Shown here in pieces: positions 10,901 to 21,248 of a stretch of DNA of 27,092 nt. The DNA is taken from NCBI GenBank assembly GCA_015499985.1, contig JAAAUF010000383.1:9156-36247 (forward strand), given 5' to 3'. This DNA is from Haplosporangium gracile. Its lineage: Eukaryota; Mortierellomycota; Mortierellomycetes; Mortierellales; Mortierellaceae. Made by a program: the position numbers and the translations under genes. Under the pieces are notes generated by a model. The model was not told where the DNA came from, made no database searches, and saw only the letters and a program-made list of their open reading frames with translations. Position 1 is the stretch's first letter; every line of letters begins with the position of its first letter.

Positions 10901-12022
10901 AGAGGATCTGCAACCTCCCAGGACACCCAAGTCTGGCAACCTGCCCAATGTGAAGACTTCACTCAATCACCATTTTTCGTCGGATTCAGGCTCTGCGCCC
11001 TCATCCTGCGCCTCTCCTGCCTCACCCGCGCCCTCGACGCCTTCTTCCCGCCTCTCGATTGACAACATGAAGTCGCAGTATTCGGCTGTAACTAAGCTGC
11101 ACAGCATTGCAGACTATGATATCCTCGATTCGCTGGGCCAAGGAGCGTATGGCCAGGTCAAGCTGTGCTGCTTGAAGGAAGGAACCAACAAGGTGGTGAT
11201 GAAGTACATTGTCAAGAGCCGCATTCTGGTGGACTGCTGGACGAACGACAGAATCTTGGGGATGATTCCAATGGAGGTGTCAATCATGCACACGCTGAGG
11301 AGGATCCCCCACCCAAACATTGTTCTTATGATGGACTTTTTCGAGGACGAGGAGTACTATTATGTGGAGATGGCGCTTCATGGGGCCGGCATGGACTTGT
11401 TTGACTATATCGAATTGACACCGTACATGACCGAGGACGAGATCCGAGCAATCTTCCGACAGATCTGCGATGCAGTGTACCATTTGCATTCGAACAAGAT
11501 TGTGCATCGGGATATCAAGGACGAGAACGTGATTTTGGACCAGAAGGGCAAGATCCAGTTGATCGATTTTGGATCTTCAGCGTACCTGAAAGAGGGCAAG
11601 AAGTTTGATACTTTCTGCGGGACACTGGATTATGCGGCGCCTGAGGTTTTGACGGGCAAGAAGTATGAGGGTCGTAAGCAGGATATCTGGGCACTCGGCA
11701 TTTTGCTCTACACTCTCATTTACAAGGAGAACCCTTTCTATAATATTGACGAAATCCTCAGCCGCGACCTCCGCGTCCCCTTTGTCCTCTCTGAAGGTAA
11801 AACATCATTTTTTTGGTTCCTATGTCACGTTGTAGCTCTTTGCGCTTTGAAGCTATGTTAACACTAGTTTCGTCATTGACTTGATGAAAAATAGAATCCA
11901 TTGGGCTGATTAAGTGGATGTTGTCGAGGGACATTGAAAAGCGACCCCTGATCGACGATGTTCTCGCCCATCCCTGGATGACTGCCCTCTCCAAAACCCC
12001 CGAGTCGTCATCGACTGCATAA
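7990..12022 (+). CDS. PSK1: PAS-domain serine/threonine kinase (PASK/Psk family), 4 exons
   Basis: Exons 7990-8760, 9477-9620, 9870-11796 and 11895-12022 give 989 residues from the 7990 ATG. Residues 1-186 are Ser/Thr/Asn-rich. A PAS domain starts near 187 (MITTDQNWGIIMAND) and continues across intron 1. A second PAS-like unit follows (about 300-410, GEILNIEG to FPIICK) and a third (from about 413, GVITCHDSG then LFGYPATEL). The kinase domain spans about 720-978: Gly loop GQGAYGQV from 729, Lys750 (VMKYI), HRDIKDEN with Asp853, DFG at 871, TFCGTLDYAAPEV, and HPWM at the end. All catalytic residues are present. Yeast Psk1/Psk2 respond to carbon source and cell-wall stress and phosphorylate UDP-glucose pyrophosphorylase and translation factors; that role here is inferred. 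Introns have CTAAC/TTGAC branch sites. The true start may lie upstream (see the candidate exon at 6961). Confidence 0.94.
8761..9476 (+). other. Intron 1 of the PAS kinase (716 nt)
   Basis: GTAGGT donor, GCATAG acceptor and a CTAAC branch site near 9431. It interrupts the first PAS domain in phase 0 between GKV and IRIQKRN, matching the PASK order before the VWLKQRK segment. An 8-bp perfect hairpin (ACAGAAAC at 9252-9259, GTTTCTGT at 9269-9276) lies inside it. Nothing else was recognised in it. Confidence 0.85.
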
Positions 12023-12827
12023 TCTCTCCTCCTCCCTCTTCTCTGCTTCGCCCAGCTCCTCCTCTCCATTTACGTTCTTTTTTTTCCTTTGATATTCTGC
12101 TTGTTCACTTTTCTTTTTCTTTTCTGCAATCTGCTTCCAAAAACCTACACAAAAACGTCTTCTCTTTTCCTTCTTTTCATACACCTAGTTGTTTCTTTTT
12201 CCATACTTTTCTTATCTTTCGTACTAGAGTAGCGTCAATATTGACGGTGTAGTTTTAATCCTGATATTTTTCTGTTTCCTTGTCCCTTCTCAACTCCCTC
12301 CTCTTCTCTCTTCTTTCTCCTACATATACTCTTATTCTTACTCTTTCTCTTACTCTTACTCGTTTCTGATCATTGTCCTTGTAAATATTTAATACTTTTC
12401 TGTTGACAACCTGCCAGATTAAACTCTTCTTGCCTGTTATGTTTTCGTTTTTCTCGGAGACTGAGTTGATGAGAGAAAAAAAAATGATTTAATTGTTGAT
12501 ACAGAAGAAACAGGGACAAGGGCGGTGTGCGAGAGTGATAAAAGCAACAAAAAAAAAGAAAAAAAAAAAGAGATGTGTTTCTACGAATTATGGATGAGTG
12601 TGTGGTTATACAAGTGGGCGGTTGATATTCAGATTGGGCGATGAGTGAGTCGTCGCTTGTCGAGCCAAAGACAATGGACGATGAACGATAAACGTGAGGA
12701 AGAAGGGAAAAAAAAGGGAACACTGCGGAGTTGATATTTGTCGTTGTCGTTCGGAAGACAGTCGTTTCGAGAGAAAAACAAGTCCTTGGTTCCTGAAAAC
12801 GAGTCAAAAAGAGTCTCTCTTTTTTTT
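12023..12827. other. Convergent 3' intergenic region
   Basis: This is the space between the kinase stop and the stop of the minus-strand microprotein gene. From 12023 to about 12370 it is C/T-rich on the plus strand with AT-rich elements (gtaaatatttaatac near 12380) that fit 3' processing of the kinase transcript. Later it holds A runs. No gene was seen. Confidence 0.5.
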
Positions 12828-13821
12828 TTACTTCTTCTTGGACAAGGCCTCGGACTCCTTGATGACGGTCTCCTTGAAGGCCTTGGCAAAGACGGCGGCT
12901 CTGCTGGTGCTCTCAGAGATCATTGGGGCAGCTAACAGAAGCGGAAAAGGGCGGTAAAAAGAGAAGATGGAAAAAAGAAGGTTAGCAGTGTGACTCAAAA
13001 AAAACACACCAATTATGGTTTAGCTGCCTGTCCATTCTCGCCTTTCCGAATGGGTACTGTGGTTTGTCGTCGTTCCTTCCAAGACGAAGGGTGTATACGC
13101 TATCCGGCAGAATCGGATCACACTTTCTGTCCTTCTTCGTTCTGCCTCCATATCCATTGCTATCCTGTTATTGCCTGTTTTTCAAGCAACAATGCATACA
13201 GCTGCTGTGATTTTTGGTTGCATTTTTGGTTGCATTTTTGGTCGGGTGGTGGGGTGAATTGGGGAGTGTGTGTGAGAGTGAGAGAGAAAGAGAGACAGAG
13301 AGAGAAAGAGATAAGTTGTTGGAATTGTATTGAAGGTGATAGAGCCGTACCGTTCTTGGAGATGTTGTTGACGTGGTGGTGGGTCTTGGCGGCGAACTGG
13401 TGAAACTTGGGGCTGTTCAAAAGCTATCGAATTCATAACAAAAAAGTGTGTGTGTTTTAGTGATGGGTGATCAAGTGGGTATTGGTTTCCAGTGTACGAG
13501 ATTGCATCAGAGTATGGTGAGAGAACACATACCGACTCGGTGACGGCCTTGTTGACCCAGAAGTTGACAAGTTTGCTATTTGTAGCCACAGAGGAAGGTG
13601 TGCAAGTGTCAGTTCTAGTTCTCGGGTAGTTGTGCGGGTGATCACAGTTCGTCCTGTGCGAGTGTTATATTATGGCTATCCATGTTTTATTGGGGCTGAG
13701 ATGTAGTTGATCGTTTACAGAGTATTTTGTTGCTCCTAGTAGTCGCCGCAATTGTCCTGTCTGTTCCTTATGTCTCTATGTCTGTCCGCCTTGTGCCGAG
13801 AGTTGAGTTATACCTGAACAT
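12828..13821 (-). CDS. Small basic 75-residue protein, 4 exons, start codon in an 8-nt exon
   Basis: Minus-strand exons 13821-13814, 13575-13533, 13423-13351 and 12931-12828 join to a 75-residue protein. It begins MFSKLVNFWVNKAVTES, continues through SPKFHQFAAKTHHH and VNNISKN, and ends EALSKKK. The phases (2, 0, 1) agree at all three junctions. Introns of 238, 109 and 419 nt have GTATAA, GTATGT and GTACGG donors and end in TAG, with branch-like sites CTGAC, CTAA and CTAAC upstream. The protein is Lys/His-rich and mostly helix-forming, with no signal peptide, transmembrane segment or known motif. I do not recognise the family; a small mitochondrial or complex-associated subunit is possible but unproven. 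Codons (AAG, GTC, AAC, GCC) resemble those of eL13. No single open frame of size covers it, so it would be missed without splicing. Confidence 0.78.
13211..13242 (+). repeat. 12-bp tandem repeat in intron 3 of the microprotein gene
   Basis: TTTTTGGTTGCA occurs twice in tandem and then as a partial third copy. It lies inside the 419-nt intron (12932-13350) of the minus-strand microprotein gene, so it is transcribed in that intron's reverse complement. Confidence 0.8.
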
Positions 13822-13981
13822 GGCGGATGTATGTGTGTTGTTGGGTGAGGAGAAGAGAGTTGGGAGGTATGTGGAAGGTGAAAGAAAAAAACAGAGTGCG
13901 GGGGAACGGACAGCACATATAACGGACTCGTCGGTCTTTGTTTTTTCAGAGCTGACAAAAAGACAGTCTCGTCGGACGCCG

Positions 13982-13991
13982 CACGTGACGT
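13982..13991 (-). promoter_or_regulatory. Composite CACGTG / TGACGT element upstream of the microprotein gene
   Basis: CACGTG (13982-13987) overlaps TGACGT (13986-13991), about 160 nt upstream of the microprotein ATG at 13821. CACGTG is a bHLH core site and TGACGT is an ATF/CREB-type bZIP core. The position fits a promoter element of the minus-strand gene. Function is inferred from motif and position only. Confidence 0.35.
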
Positions 13992-15078
13992 TTCGTTTTA
14001 GGAAATTTTGGTCCTCCTACCCGAAGTTCGCAGTAGCTTCAGGCAAAGTAGGATATGTGAAACCCCGTGATTTTAGCTGCCATAGGCTACTGTGATCAGT
14101 TTGTTCCATGGACAGCGACGGTGAAGAATCACAAACAGTAGATGAAAATATGAGGCCGGAAGATCATTGCACCAAAGTACTCCTTTCATTCTCTCTCACC
14201 CTCCAAAGTCTCTCTTGCAGCGTTAAGTGAACTCTTTGGGTTTATAATGCCCTTTTTATTACCATTGTTTCTTTCGTCTATGAGGCGGCATGCCTTCACT
14301 TCTCTCGCACTCTTTACCTAAAGCTCCTAAATACTCTAGCTTCCTTTCAGGAAGAAAACATTGGCGGTAAAAAAAAAAACTTTGTTCAATGCTTGCAGCA
14401 CTCTTTTACAGAAAAAGATGAAAAGATGAGAATGGAAAATACGAGAACACAAAAGTGGCCGTTAAAACAGCAAAAAATGTACTCACAATCGAGGAGACGA
14501 GAAAAAAAAAAAAGGCCATGAAAAGATGGACGATCGATTAGGACAACGACTATTAAAGTCAGGAAGAAACGATAGGCTTGGGATATAAGAAAGAAAAAAA
14601 AAAAAAAAAGGAGTTGAATGATAGCGGAGGACAAAGTAAAATAGTAAGCTTTGATATATTGAATAAAGCTCGTAATGCACTAGACGGGGTTTGTGAAGAC
14701 GTGATGCCTATCACTATAAGCTTGTTACGGTCTGAATTGTCCTTCATTCTTTACATTCGTAAATCGTAATCCTTTCGGTTCAACGGCTCGGCAAAAAAAC
14801 AAAACGCGTAATACTCTCACCTAAAGCAAGAAACAAAAAAGTCGATAAAGTCAGCAAACTCAAGACTCAAGACCAGGGTCCAGATTCCCTAGCTCTTTTC
14901 CCATCCCTCTCCCTCCATTGACTGAACACACACACGCTCTCTCTCAGCCCAATGCTCTCTGAAATTTTAGTTTACTTTCCCATGACGCCCAACTAACTTA
15001 CCAAACAAACAAAAACAACCTTACTTTACCAACAACGACGAGAATAAAAATGATGGAACGACGAGAAGGACACAAAGC

Positions 15079-15099
15079 AAAAAAAAAAAAAAAAAAAAA
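15079..15099 (+). repeat. A21 homopolymer
   Basis: Twenty-one consecutive A in the gene-poor stretch. No target-site duplication or retroelement body was recognised next to it. Confidence 0.9.
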
Positions 15100-15218
15100 T
15101 TAACACAAGGCGCCATGGTTTTATGCAAGGGATCGAAGGCATGACCACCCTCCTTCTCTTGCCTGCATTTAGTCTTTCTCCGTTTTACCCGTTCCGCTCG
15201 CCTTTGTTTGTCCGTTTA

Positions 15219-15243
15219 GTTCAGAGTTCAGAGTTCAGAGTTC
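15219..15243 (+). repeat. 7-bp tandem repeat GTTCAGA x3.5
   Basis: Three perfect copies of GTTCAGA followed by GTTC. It lies just upstream of the GC-rich structured segment at 15270-15345. Confidence 0.9.
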
Positions 15244-15269
15244 GCCCCCGCATTTTTTTGCTTTAGGTT

Positions 15270-15345
15270 GTCCAGGTATAAGAGCCGACCGGGCGCTAGG
15301 TGTGTGTCGGCGTGAGAGTGTAGGCTGGACGGGGGTCGATGTCCA
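15270..15345 (+). other. Segment with nested and competing inverted repeats
   Basis: GTCCAG (15270-15275) is complementary to CTGGAC (15325-15330). Inside this pair GCCGAC (15284-15289) is complementary to GTCGGC (15306-15311). TGGAC (15326-15330) can alternatively pair with GTCCA (15341-15345). A TATAA sequence lies at 15277-15281 and an A-rich run follows. It could be a structured RNA or chance; no known RNA family was recognised. Confidence 0.25.
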
Positions 15346-15445
15346 AAAAAAAACAAACAAAGATGCAACATGCAGACAAGGCAAAGTGTAAAACAGAAAA
15401 AAATTGCAAAGGAAGGTACTTTGGCGGATGTACGTACACCTGCCA

Positions 15446-15474
15446 GAATGAAAGGAAAAAACGTCCTTTCATTC
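15446..15474 (+). repeat. Perfect 11-bp inverted repeat (hairpin)
   Basis: GAATGAAAGGA at 15446-15456 and its exact reverse complement TCCTTTCATTC at 15464-15474 enclose a 7-nt loop (aaaaacg). A T-rich segment follows. It lies in the gene-poor stretch about 100 nt downstream of the competing inverted repeats. Confidence 0.85.
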
Positions 15475-16504
15475 CTTTTGCGCCTTTACACTCTCAATGA
15501 ATGATCCCAGGGATGTTTTTTCTTTTCGTTGTGTCTCTTTGGACCATCATAGCCTACATGCATAAGAAAGGGAGAAGAAAGGGCTAAAAAGTTATGCAAG
15601 GGAAAGAGTTCCGAAAGGCAGAAGAGAGCTATGAAAATGAGCACAAAATGGAGAAATGAGCAAAGTGAGAAAACAGAAACGAAAGGAGATTAGAGAATGG
15701 AGTAAATAGAGTAGAGAGGGATAGAATTACCACTAAGACTCCAAGAATGTCATTTTCTGTCATTAAGAGAAACGTACCTTTGCTCTCGTATCTCTCTCAT
15801 CCTTTCTCACTTTCCCTTCTCTCAATTTCTCTATTTGTCAATGGCGGCCAACAGCTGACCGAGGAAGGAAGCCTAACGACCTTGACTCGACTTGGTGTGT
15901 TTTTATCTACCGGTACTTACAAACGAATACCAAAACAAACAAGCAAGCAAAACAGTCATTTTCTGTGCAATTTGTGGTCCTAAATGTCCTTCCCTTCGCA
16001 TCGTTCTAGTGCCGATACCTTCATTTCCTTTTCTTAGTCTCCGCCCGAATGGATGTTACCGTCGTTGTTGTTTTTTTTCCTTGAACTGAACCTGCATGAA
16101 TTGAAAAGGAGCATTTTTTTTATTCGTCTTTCCTTCGTGAGCCCTCCTTTTTCACTCCTCTTTCCTTTGTGCATGGATGGTGGTGGTGGTAAGGAACAGA
16201 GACCTTTTATTCGATCCACGTGCCCATCCTTGCATGGTATCTTTGTTGACTGTCTTTTTTCTTGCTGTCGTATGTGTTTTATCCCCTCGTCCTACTGCCC
16301 TGCCACCCGCTTGTGTGCTTTTTTATGTTTGTTGTGTCCTTGTCGCTTGGTTGGTTCGATTATTCTTTTTGTCTCAACGAAAAAAGAAAGGGCGGAGGAG
16401 ATATGAAAAGGAGTGAGAGTCAGTAAGGTTTTAACCGATCGTGTGAGGTGTCCTGAGACTTTTGAAGAGGGAGGGTGAAGAGAATCTATATGCGTATGAG
16501 CAAA

Positions 16505-16518
16505 GTACAGTACTGTAC
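16505..16518. repeat. 14-bp perfect palindrome GTACAGTACTGTAC
   Basis: The 14 bases equal their own reverse complement with no spacer. This could be a site for a dimeric DNA-binding protein or chance. No neighbouring gene gives it context. Confidence 0.8.
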
Positions 16519-16832
16519 ATGTGGATGGACAAGTAGGAGGGTGAAGAGAAGGCATAAAAGATAAGCAACAACCTGGCATTGGCGGTCTAGAGGCTAGTCC
16601 TGCACTGTAAAATGTGACAAGAGGATTGCGCCTCTTCGTTCATGTTTATGCTCTTTTTTTTTTTTGCTTGTGCCCAAGGTGAACATGAACGCAAAAGTAA
16701 CTCAACGACGCCAACAAGCTAAGAAAACAAAGAATACAAAAGTAACAAACGAAAGGCCTGGCCCGCCCTGGCCACATTTTTGATCCAACCCTGAGCGTCA
16801 CTGACTTGACCCTGGCTCAATTTTTTGTGTGC

Positions 16833-16833
16833 G

Positions 16834-16871
<38 letters not shown>

Positions 16872-16877
16872 ATTGTT
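16833..16877 (+). repeat. (GTT)13 microsatellite with one interruption
   Basis: Thirteen perfect GTT units at 16833-16871, then ATT GTT. Read on either strand it gives homopolymeric Val or Asn in open frames, which are not considered genes. Confidence 0.95.
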
Positions 16878-19800
16878 GACATATTCGAAAAAATAGTAAT
16901 TTTTTTTTTTTGGATTGGCAGACCACTGACAAGGGTGGGTTCTTTCTTGAAGGATACGAGAGTAAAAGGCGAACGAGTGGGAGACGAGAGAGGGAGAAGG
17001 AAATAGACAATTCCAATAAAGGGGACGAGTGTGATAGTGAAGAGAGCAATTCAGGTAACGAAAACCTTGATAGCTGGATACATAGCTGGATAGCAAGATA
17101 ACTCAGAGGGTAGGTGAGAGAAAGAGGCGAAAAAAAAAAAAAAAAAAAGCAAAGTTAGCTCTGGCCATGGCCGATTTGCTCGTGCAATGCAATGCAAGGA
17201 TCGAGAATAAACGGGATCAGCGTGTCGTTGTTGCCGTTCGTAATTTTTATTTCTAATCACCGACTGTCCCTTCTTTCCTGTCGAATGTCAAAAAACCCAA
17301 GTAGTCTATGTAGGTACCGGTACATACTCATTTCTTCCTTCATTTCTTCCTTATTACAATCCGATCGAAATGTACACCTGCGGCAGGTAATCTATCAATC
17401 AACCCTTCCTTTCCTCTCACTTAAGTCTCCGTCCGTCCGGCGTTCCCTTCATGCCAATGCTAATGCGCATGCCTCTCTCTAATTTTTTTTTTTGCTCCGT
17501 CGGTCGGTTGGTCGTTTGGCCCTGAGATTTAAAATTTTCGGATAATAGAAGTATATCTTTGTGGACGTACTTACTTTCCCTTCACAACTTGACAAAGTCA
17601 GTTGTTGCTCATTCTAGTAGCAGATTTCGCCATGCCCCTTTTTTTTTTTTTTTTATGCTCGTCTCTTTCGGGCAGAAGGAGAAACTGGACTAGGAAAATA
17701 AAAAATCGACGGATGAACTAGATGAACAGGACGATGAAGGAAAGGGAAGGTGGGCAAACTCAATATGTATCGTATAAGTGTTATTGTCTTGTGAAATGCG
17801 AAGACGTGCGGCGGTGGATTGAAGAGAAAATGAAAATACTCCGAATGGAGGGATTGCAAGGTGGGCGTAAGGCATCGAGCCTTAACCTGTTCTACCCTCA
17901 TACGCCTATGCCTGGCTGCCCGCATTTTTTTTTTTGATTCAATTCAGACGAGATATGATCTGGGTTTCCTCGCATCCTATCGGCTATTTCTTTTTTTCTT
18001 GTAAGCGATGATACTATCGTTTGTTTATTCTTGTTTGCATCTATGTTTGCTTGTGTCCACAATCAGGCCTGTTGGACAAAACTTGCACCCTCGCTTCTCC
18101 GTCAAACCTTCAAACAAAGTGGATGAGTAGGTGCGGTTGCGGGTATAGGCGCGTGTGAGTAGTTGTCAGTAGGTAGAATATGCCAAAAAAAATGCGTGGC
18201 TCACCCTCATCTTCACTCCACTTTACCCTCCATTTATCGTTTCATTACCAACGCTTTTCATTCGTACCCGAGGGACCGCGTGTATAATCAATCCATCCGT
18301 CGGTCGATTGTCGGCCAAAACAAATAAGGAGAGGAGCAGGGGGCTGACTGGCTGGCTGGCTATAATCATCCCTGTTATCGAATAATATACAGAACGCTCA
18401 TTTATCATCATCATCATTCCCTTAACCCGTTCATGCTTTGATGGTACTTCATGCTGCTCACTGGACATGCATGACACCCCCCCTTTTTTTTAAGCAAAAT
18501 CGCCCTTTGGCCGCTTTCCTTTTTTCGATGATCCACATCGCCCTAAAATATTATGTTTTTGTTTGTTTGTTTGTTTCTTTGAGCGTTTGAGCGTTGCGCT
18601 GTTGCGTGTTTGTTGTGTTTAGAGGGAGGGGGACGGAAGTGGACCCACAAAAGGCAGGAGTCGTTCGTTGCCACTTTTCTTTGTGTACCTCTGATATGAC
18701 TGGTGAACTTTGCAAAGGTTGGTAGAGAAAGGAGGGAAAGTACTTTGGAGAAGGTTGAGCGGGTGGGTAGGGGGTAGGCGTGACAAGAAGTTATAAACCT
18801 AGCTTTGACGCAAAATGCCAACAAATAGAATGGAATAGAGTAGAAGGGGCGCCTAAGGGAAATAAAAAAAATCCTCCGGTCCAACCCACAGTGGAGATTC
18901 ACCCCTCGTTCCTTGTTCGCGCACCCTGAGAGGATACCCTCCGCAGACCGCGGACGAGGCGACGGATGGAGAATAAAACAGCCCTACTCCTTCAGTCAAC
19001 GAGAGTGAAATCACGATTGTTCTGAAGAACTAAAAAAAAAAAGGAACCAACCAATTTTATTCGGTATCCCGTCTTGCTTCCTTTTTGCTTTAAAAGGTTT
19101 TTTCTTAAAGAGGGAGAAAGATAACTGGCTGACTGTTCATCCAAATCTGTCTGCGCATCGGCCAGATAGAGCGAACGAAACAGGTTGTGGGCGGTGTGGG
19201 TTGAAGAAGGGAAGGAGGAAAGGAGAGAAGGAAAAAAGGAAGAAAATAGCTTCCACTTGTCGGGCATTTGATTTTAGGATGGACAATGTTTTTGTGAGCA
19301 GAAACCCATTTTTATCCTCTTCTTTTCGCGATGGTCAATTGATAACACATCATCAACCATCGTCAACCTTACCATAAGAAATGAGAAAAACGATAATGGG
19401 TTGTCGATAGACATTGACGTGTTTTTTGGCGGGTTTTAGTACTGCCCAACCGTCGGACTATCGCGTTTGTAATTCAGTTTTCCAATGGTTGACCGAGTTG
19501 CAAGGATAGGGGCTCGTTGGTCGTCATGTCATGTCGAAAACCTGTCGAAAAGGGCGCGTGTGTGTTTGTTGTTTGTTCGTTGAGTTGTAGCGAAGTGGGG
19601 AGGCGGGGAGGTGGGGAGGTGACAACAACAAAATCAATCTATTCAACCTTGTCCACAAAATCTTCCCGTCCAATCGTTTTTTTATATGGCGCTTATTCGA
19701 TATCGAAGGGCGTCAACAGATGGTCTGACAACCCATTTCATATCGCATGGGTCGTCGAGAAAGGATCAATCAATTCCATCTCTGTCAGCTTTCTTCCGTC

Positions 19801-20837
19801 CTTCCTCTCTTCCTCTTCCTCTTTCTTTGTCCCCTTCTATCATCTAAGCATCCCTTGAAATATATCGCGCGTCCGGCCCGTTTTGCACGTTTCTTTTTGT
19901 TGTCTGTTATTTTTTTTTTTTGACTGTACAAAAAATGAAAAAAAGAAAACAAAACAGACTTGTCATTCAACGCCATTTGTGAATAACCAAAATAAAAAAA
20001 CACTCAAAACAAAAGAAAAAGTAAAGGAGGAACTGTCACTCACGTCGCCAAAACATGACTCGTCCGCCTCTTTCTTTCCTTAATCCTTGGTCGTTTATCC
20101 TATCCTGTCCGCGTACAGGCATACGAGCACTAACTTTCTTCTTTTTTTCCTCGGCCTTTACCTATCTTTCTGTCTGCCCCTTGTTCCTTGCGAACTCTTA
20201 TTATTTTCTCGATCGCCAATAGGCAATAGGTTTGGTCACTGCCCTTGTTTGGAAAGACAAATAGGTAAATTATTTCATGACGGAGAAACTCTAGTGCCTG
20301 GAGTCGTGACCATGAGAATGTATATTGTGGTGTTCACGTTTTTAGACAATCTTAGATAGGAAGCAAAAAGCTCGGACGAAGATGGCGGGAAGAGGAAGGA
20401 TAAGGGTTTAGATGGTTTAAGCTTACCGGAGCAGGATGCGCGGGAAAGCGACTTGTTATGCTGCATCCAGTTCTTTATTATTATTATTTTTTCATTGCAA
20501 GTAAGCAGAAAAGCTAAGAGGGCGGAAGGAAGGAAGCAAGAAAAAGAAGCAATCGAAGGGAGTGGAGTGATCGGAGAAATATCAAGTAAGAAAAAAAACA
20601 AAAAAAAACGAGGGTGGGTGCAGTGCATATCGCACACAAAAGAAGAAAAAAAAAACGATTACAATGTGGGATTATGGCAGCCAGCCAAATGTAGTCGCTT
20701 CCTAGGAGGAGGTGTTTTTTTTCCTCTGTCGTTTATTTCAAGCAAGCATACACAAGAAAAAAAAAATCCGATCGGAACAAATAAAGGGGTTGGGTGGAGG
20801 GTGTCTGTGGAGGATGGATGAAGGATGCAGGAAAAAG

Positions 20838-21248
20838 GAATACCTGCAAGGTACTCTATCATCCACAACGGCATTTGGCCAGGCTATGTACCAGAACACA
20901 CAACTTTTACACCTAAATTTACATCGATAAGGTGAAGGCTGGTGAGTGCGATGGAGGAGTGTCTTTGGATATGTTTCTAGACCCAAAAGGTGGATATCAA
21001 GAGAGAATTAGGGCTTTAGTTGATCGGAAACAGTTTGTAGACTACATGCGCAGGTGATCTACTCGAACCGGATTGGATCTCATGTATTGTTTGGAGGGAT
21101 TATTGGAGAACAGGTGAAGAGGAAAATAGGCCCATTTAAGAGCGCAGCCAGATCGAACTCTACGCTTTCTGGAAAGGACTTGGCGGACCTGAACTTGTTG
21201 AGCCTGAAGAACACACACATCCAATCTGAACAAAAGGAGAATTTATAG
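20838..21248 (+). pseudogene. Degenerate coding relic, frame-shifted, weakly LRR-like
   Basis: Three protein-like segments follow one another on the plus strand in different frames. The first (20838-20930) includes TTAFGQAMYQNTQLLHLNLH. The second (20920-21057) includes GGVSLDMFLDPKGGYQERI and VDRKQFVDYMRR. The third (21051-21248) includes GKDLADLNLLSLKNTHI. The first and third share a frame and the middle one is shifted by +1, so two indels or unrecognised introns are needed. NTQLLHLNL and LADLNLLSLKNTHI resemble leucine-rich repeats, weakly. Both flanks look non-coding and there is no start codon context. It is most likely a decayed gene fragment; an intron-containing live gene is less likely. 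Confidence 0.35.

Larger units (their letters stand above)
13992..20837. other. Gene-poor stretch, first part
   Basis: No gene could be supported over about 6.8 kb. Open frames are short, homopolymer-driven (A and T runs) and lack splice-linked continuation or a recognisable motif. The stretch holds an A21 run (15079-15099), a 7-bp tandem repeat, a GTT microsatellite and three inverted repeats, listed separately. A GC-rich patch at about 18900-18970 and short protein-like patches at 14640-14769 and 16745-16825 were considered but not called. Confidence 0.5.

Noticed and set aside
14107..14226. Short frame starting MDSDGEESQTVDEN
   Set aside because: Coding-like at the start, but it ends after 39 codons in serine/leucine-rich sequence, with no good donor or partner exon.
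14578..14769. 63-codon plus-strand frame containing FDILNKARNALDGVCEDV
   Set aside because: It looks protein-like but starts in an A-run, has no splice partner and no known motif; chance cannot be excluded.
16745..16825. Protein-like patch readable on both strands beside the GTT repeat
   Set aside because: Both strands read equally well, it runs into a microsatellite, and there is no start or splice context.
18890..18970. GC-rich patch considered as an exon or tRNA
   Set aside because: No cloverleaf or T-loop consensus, and no splice sites that extend a frame.
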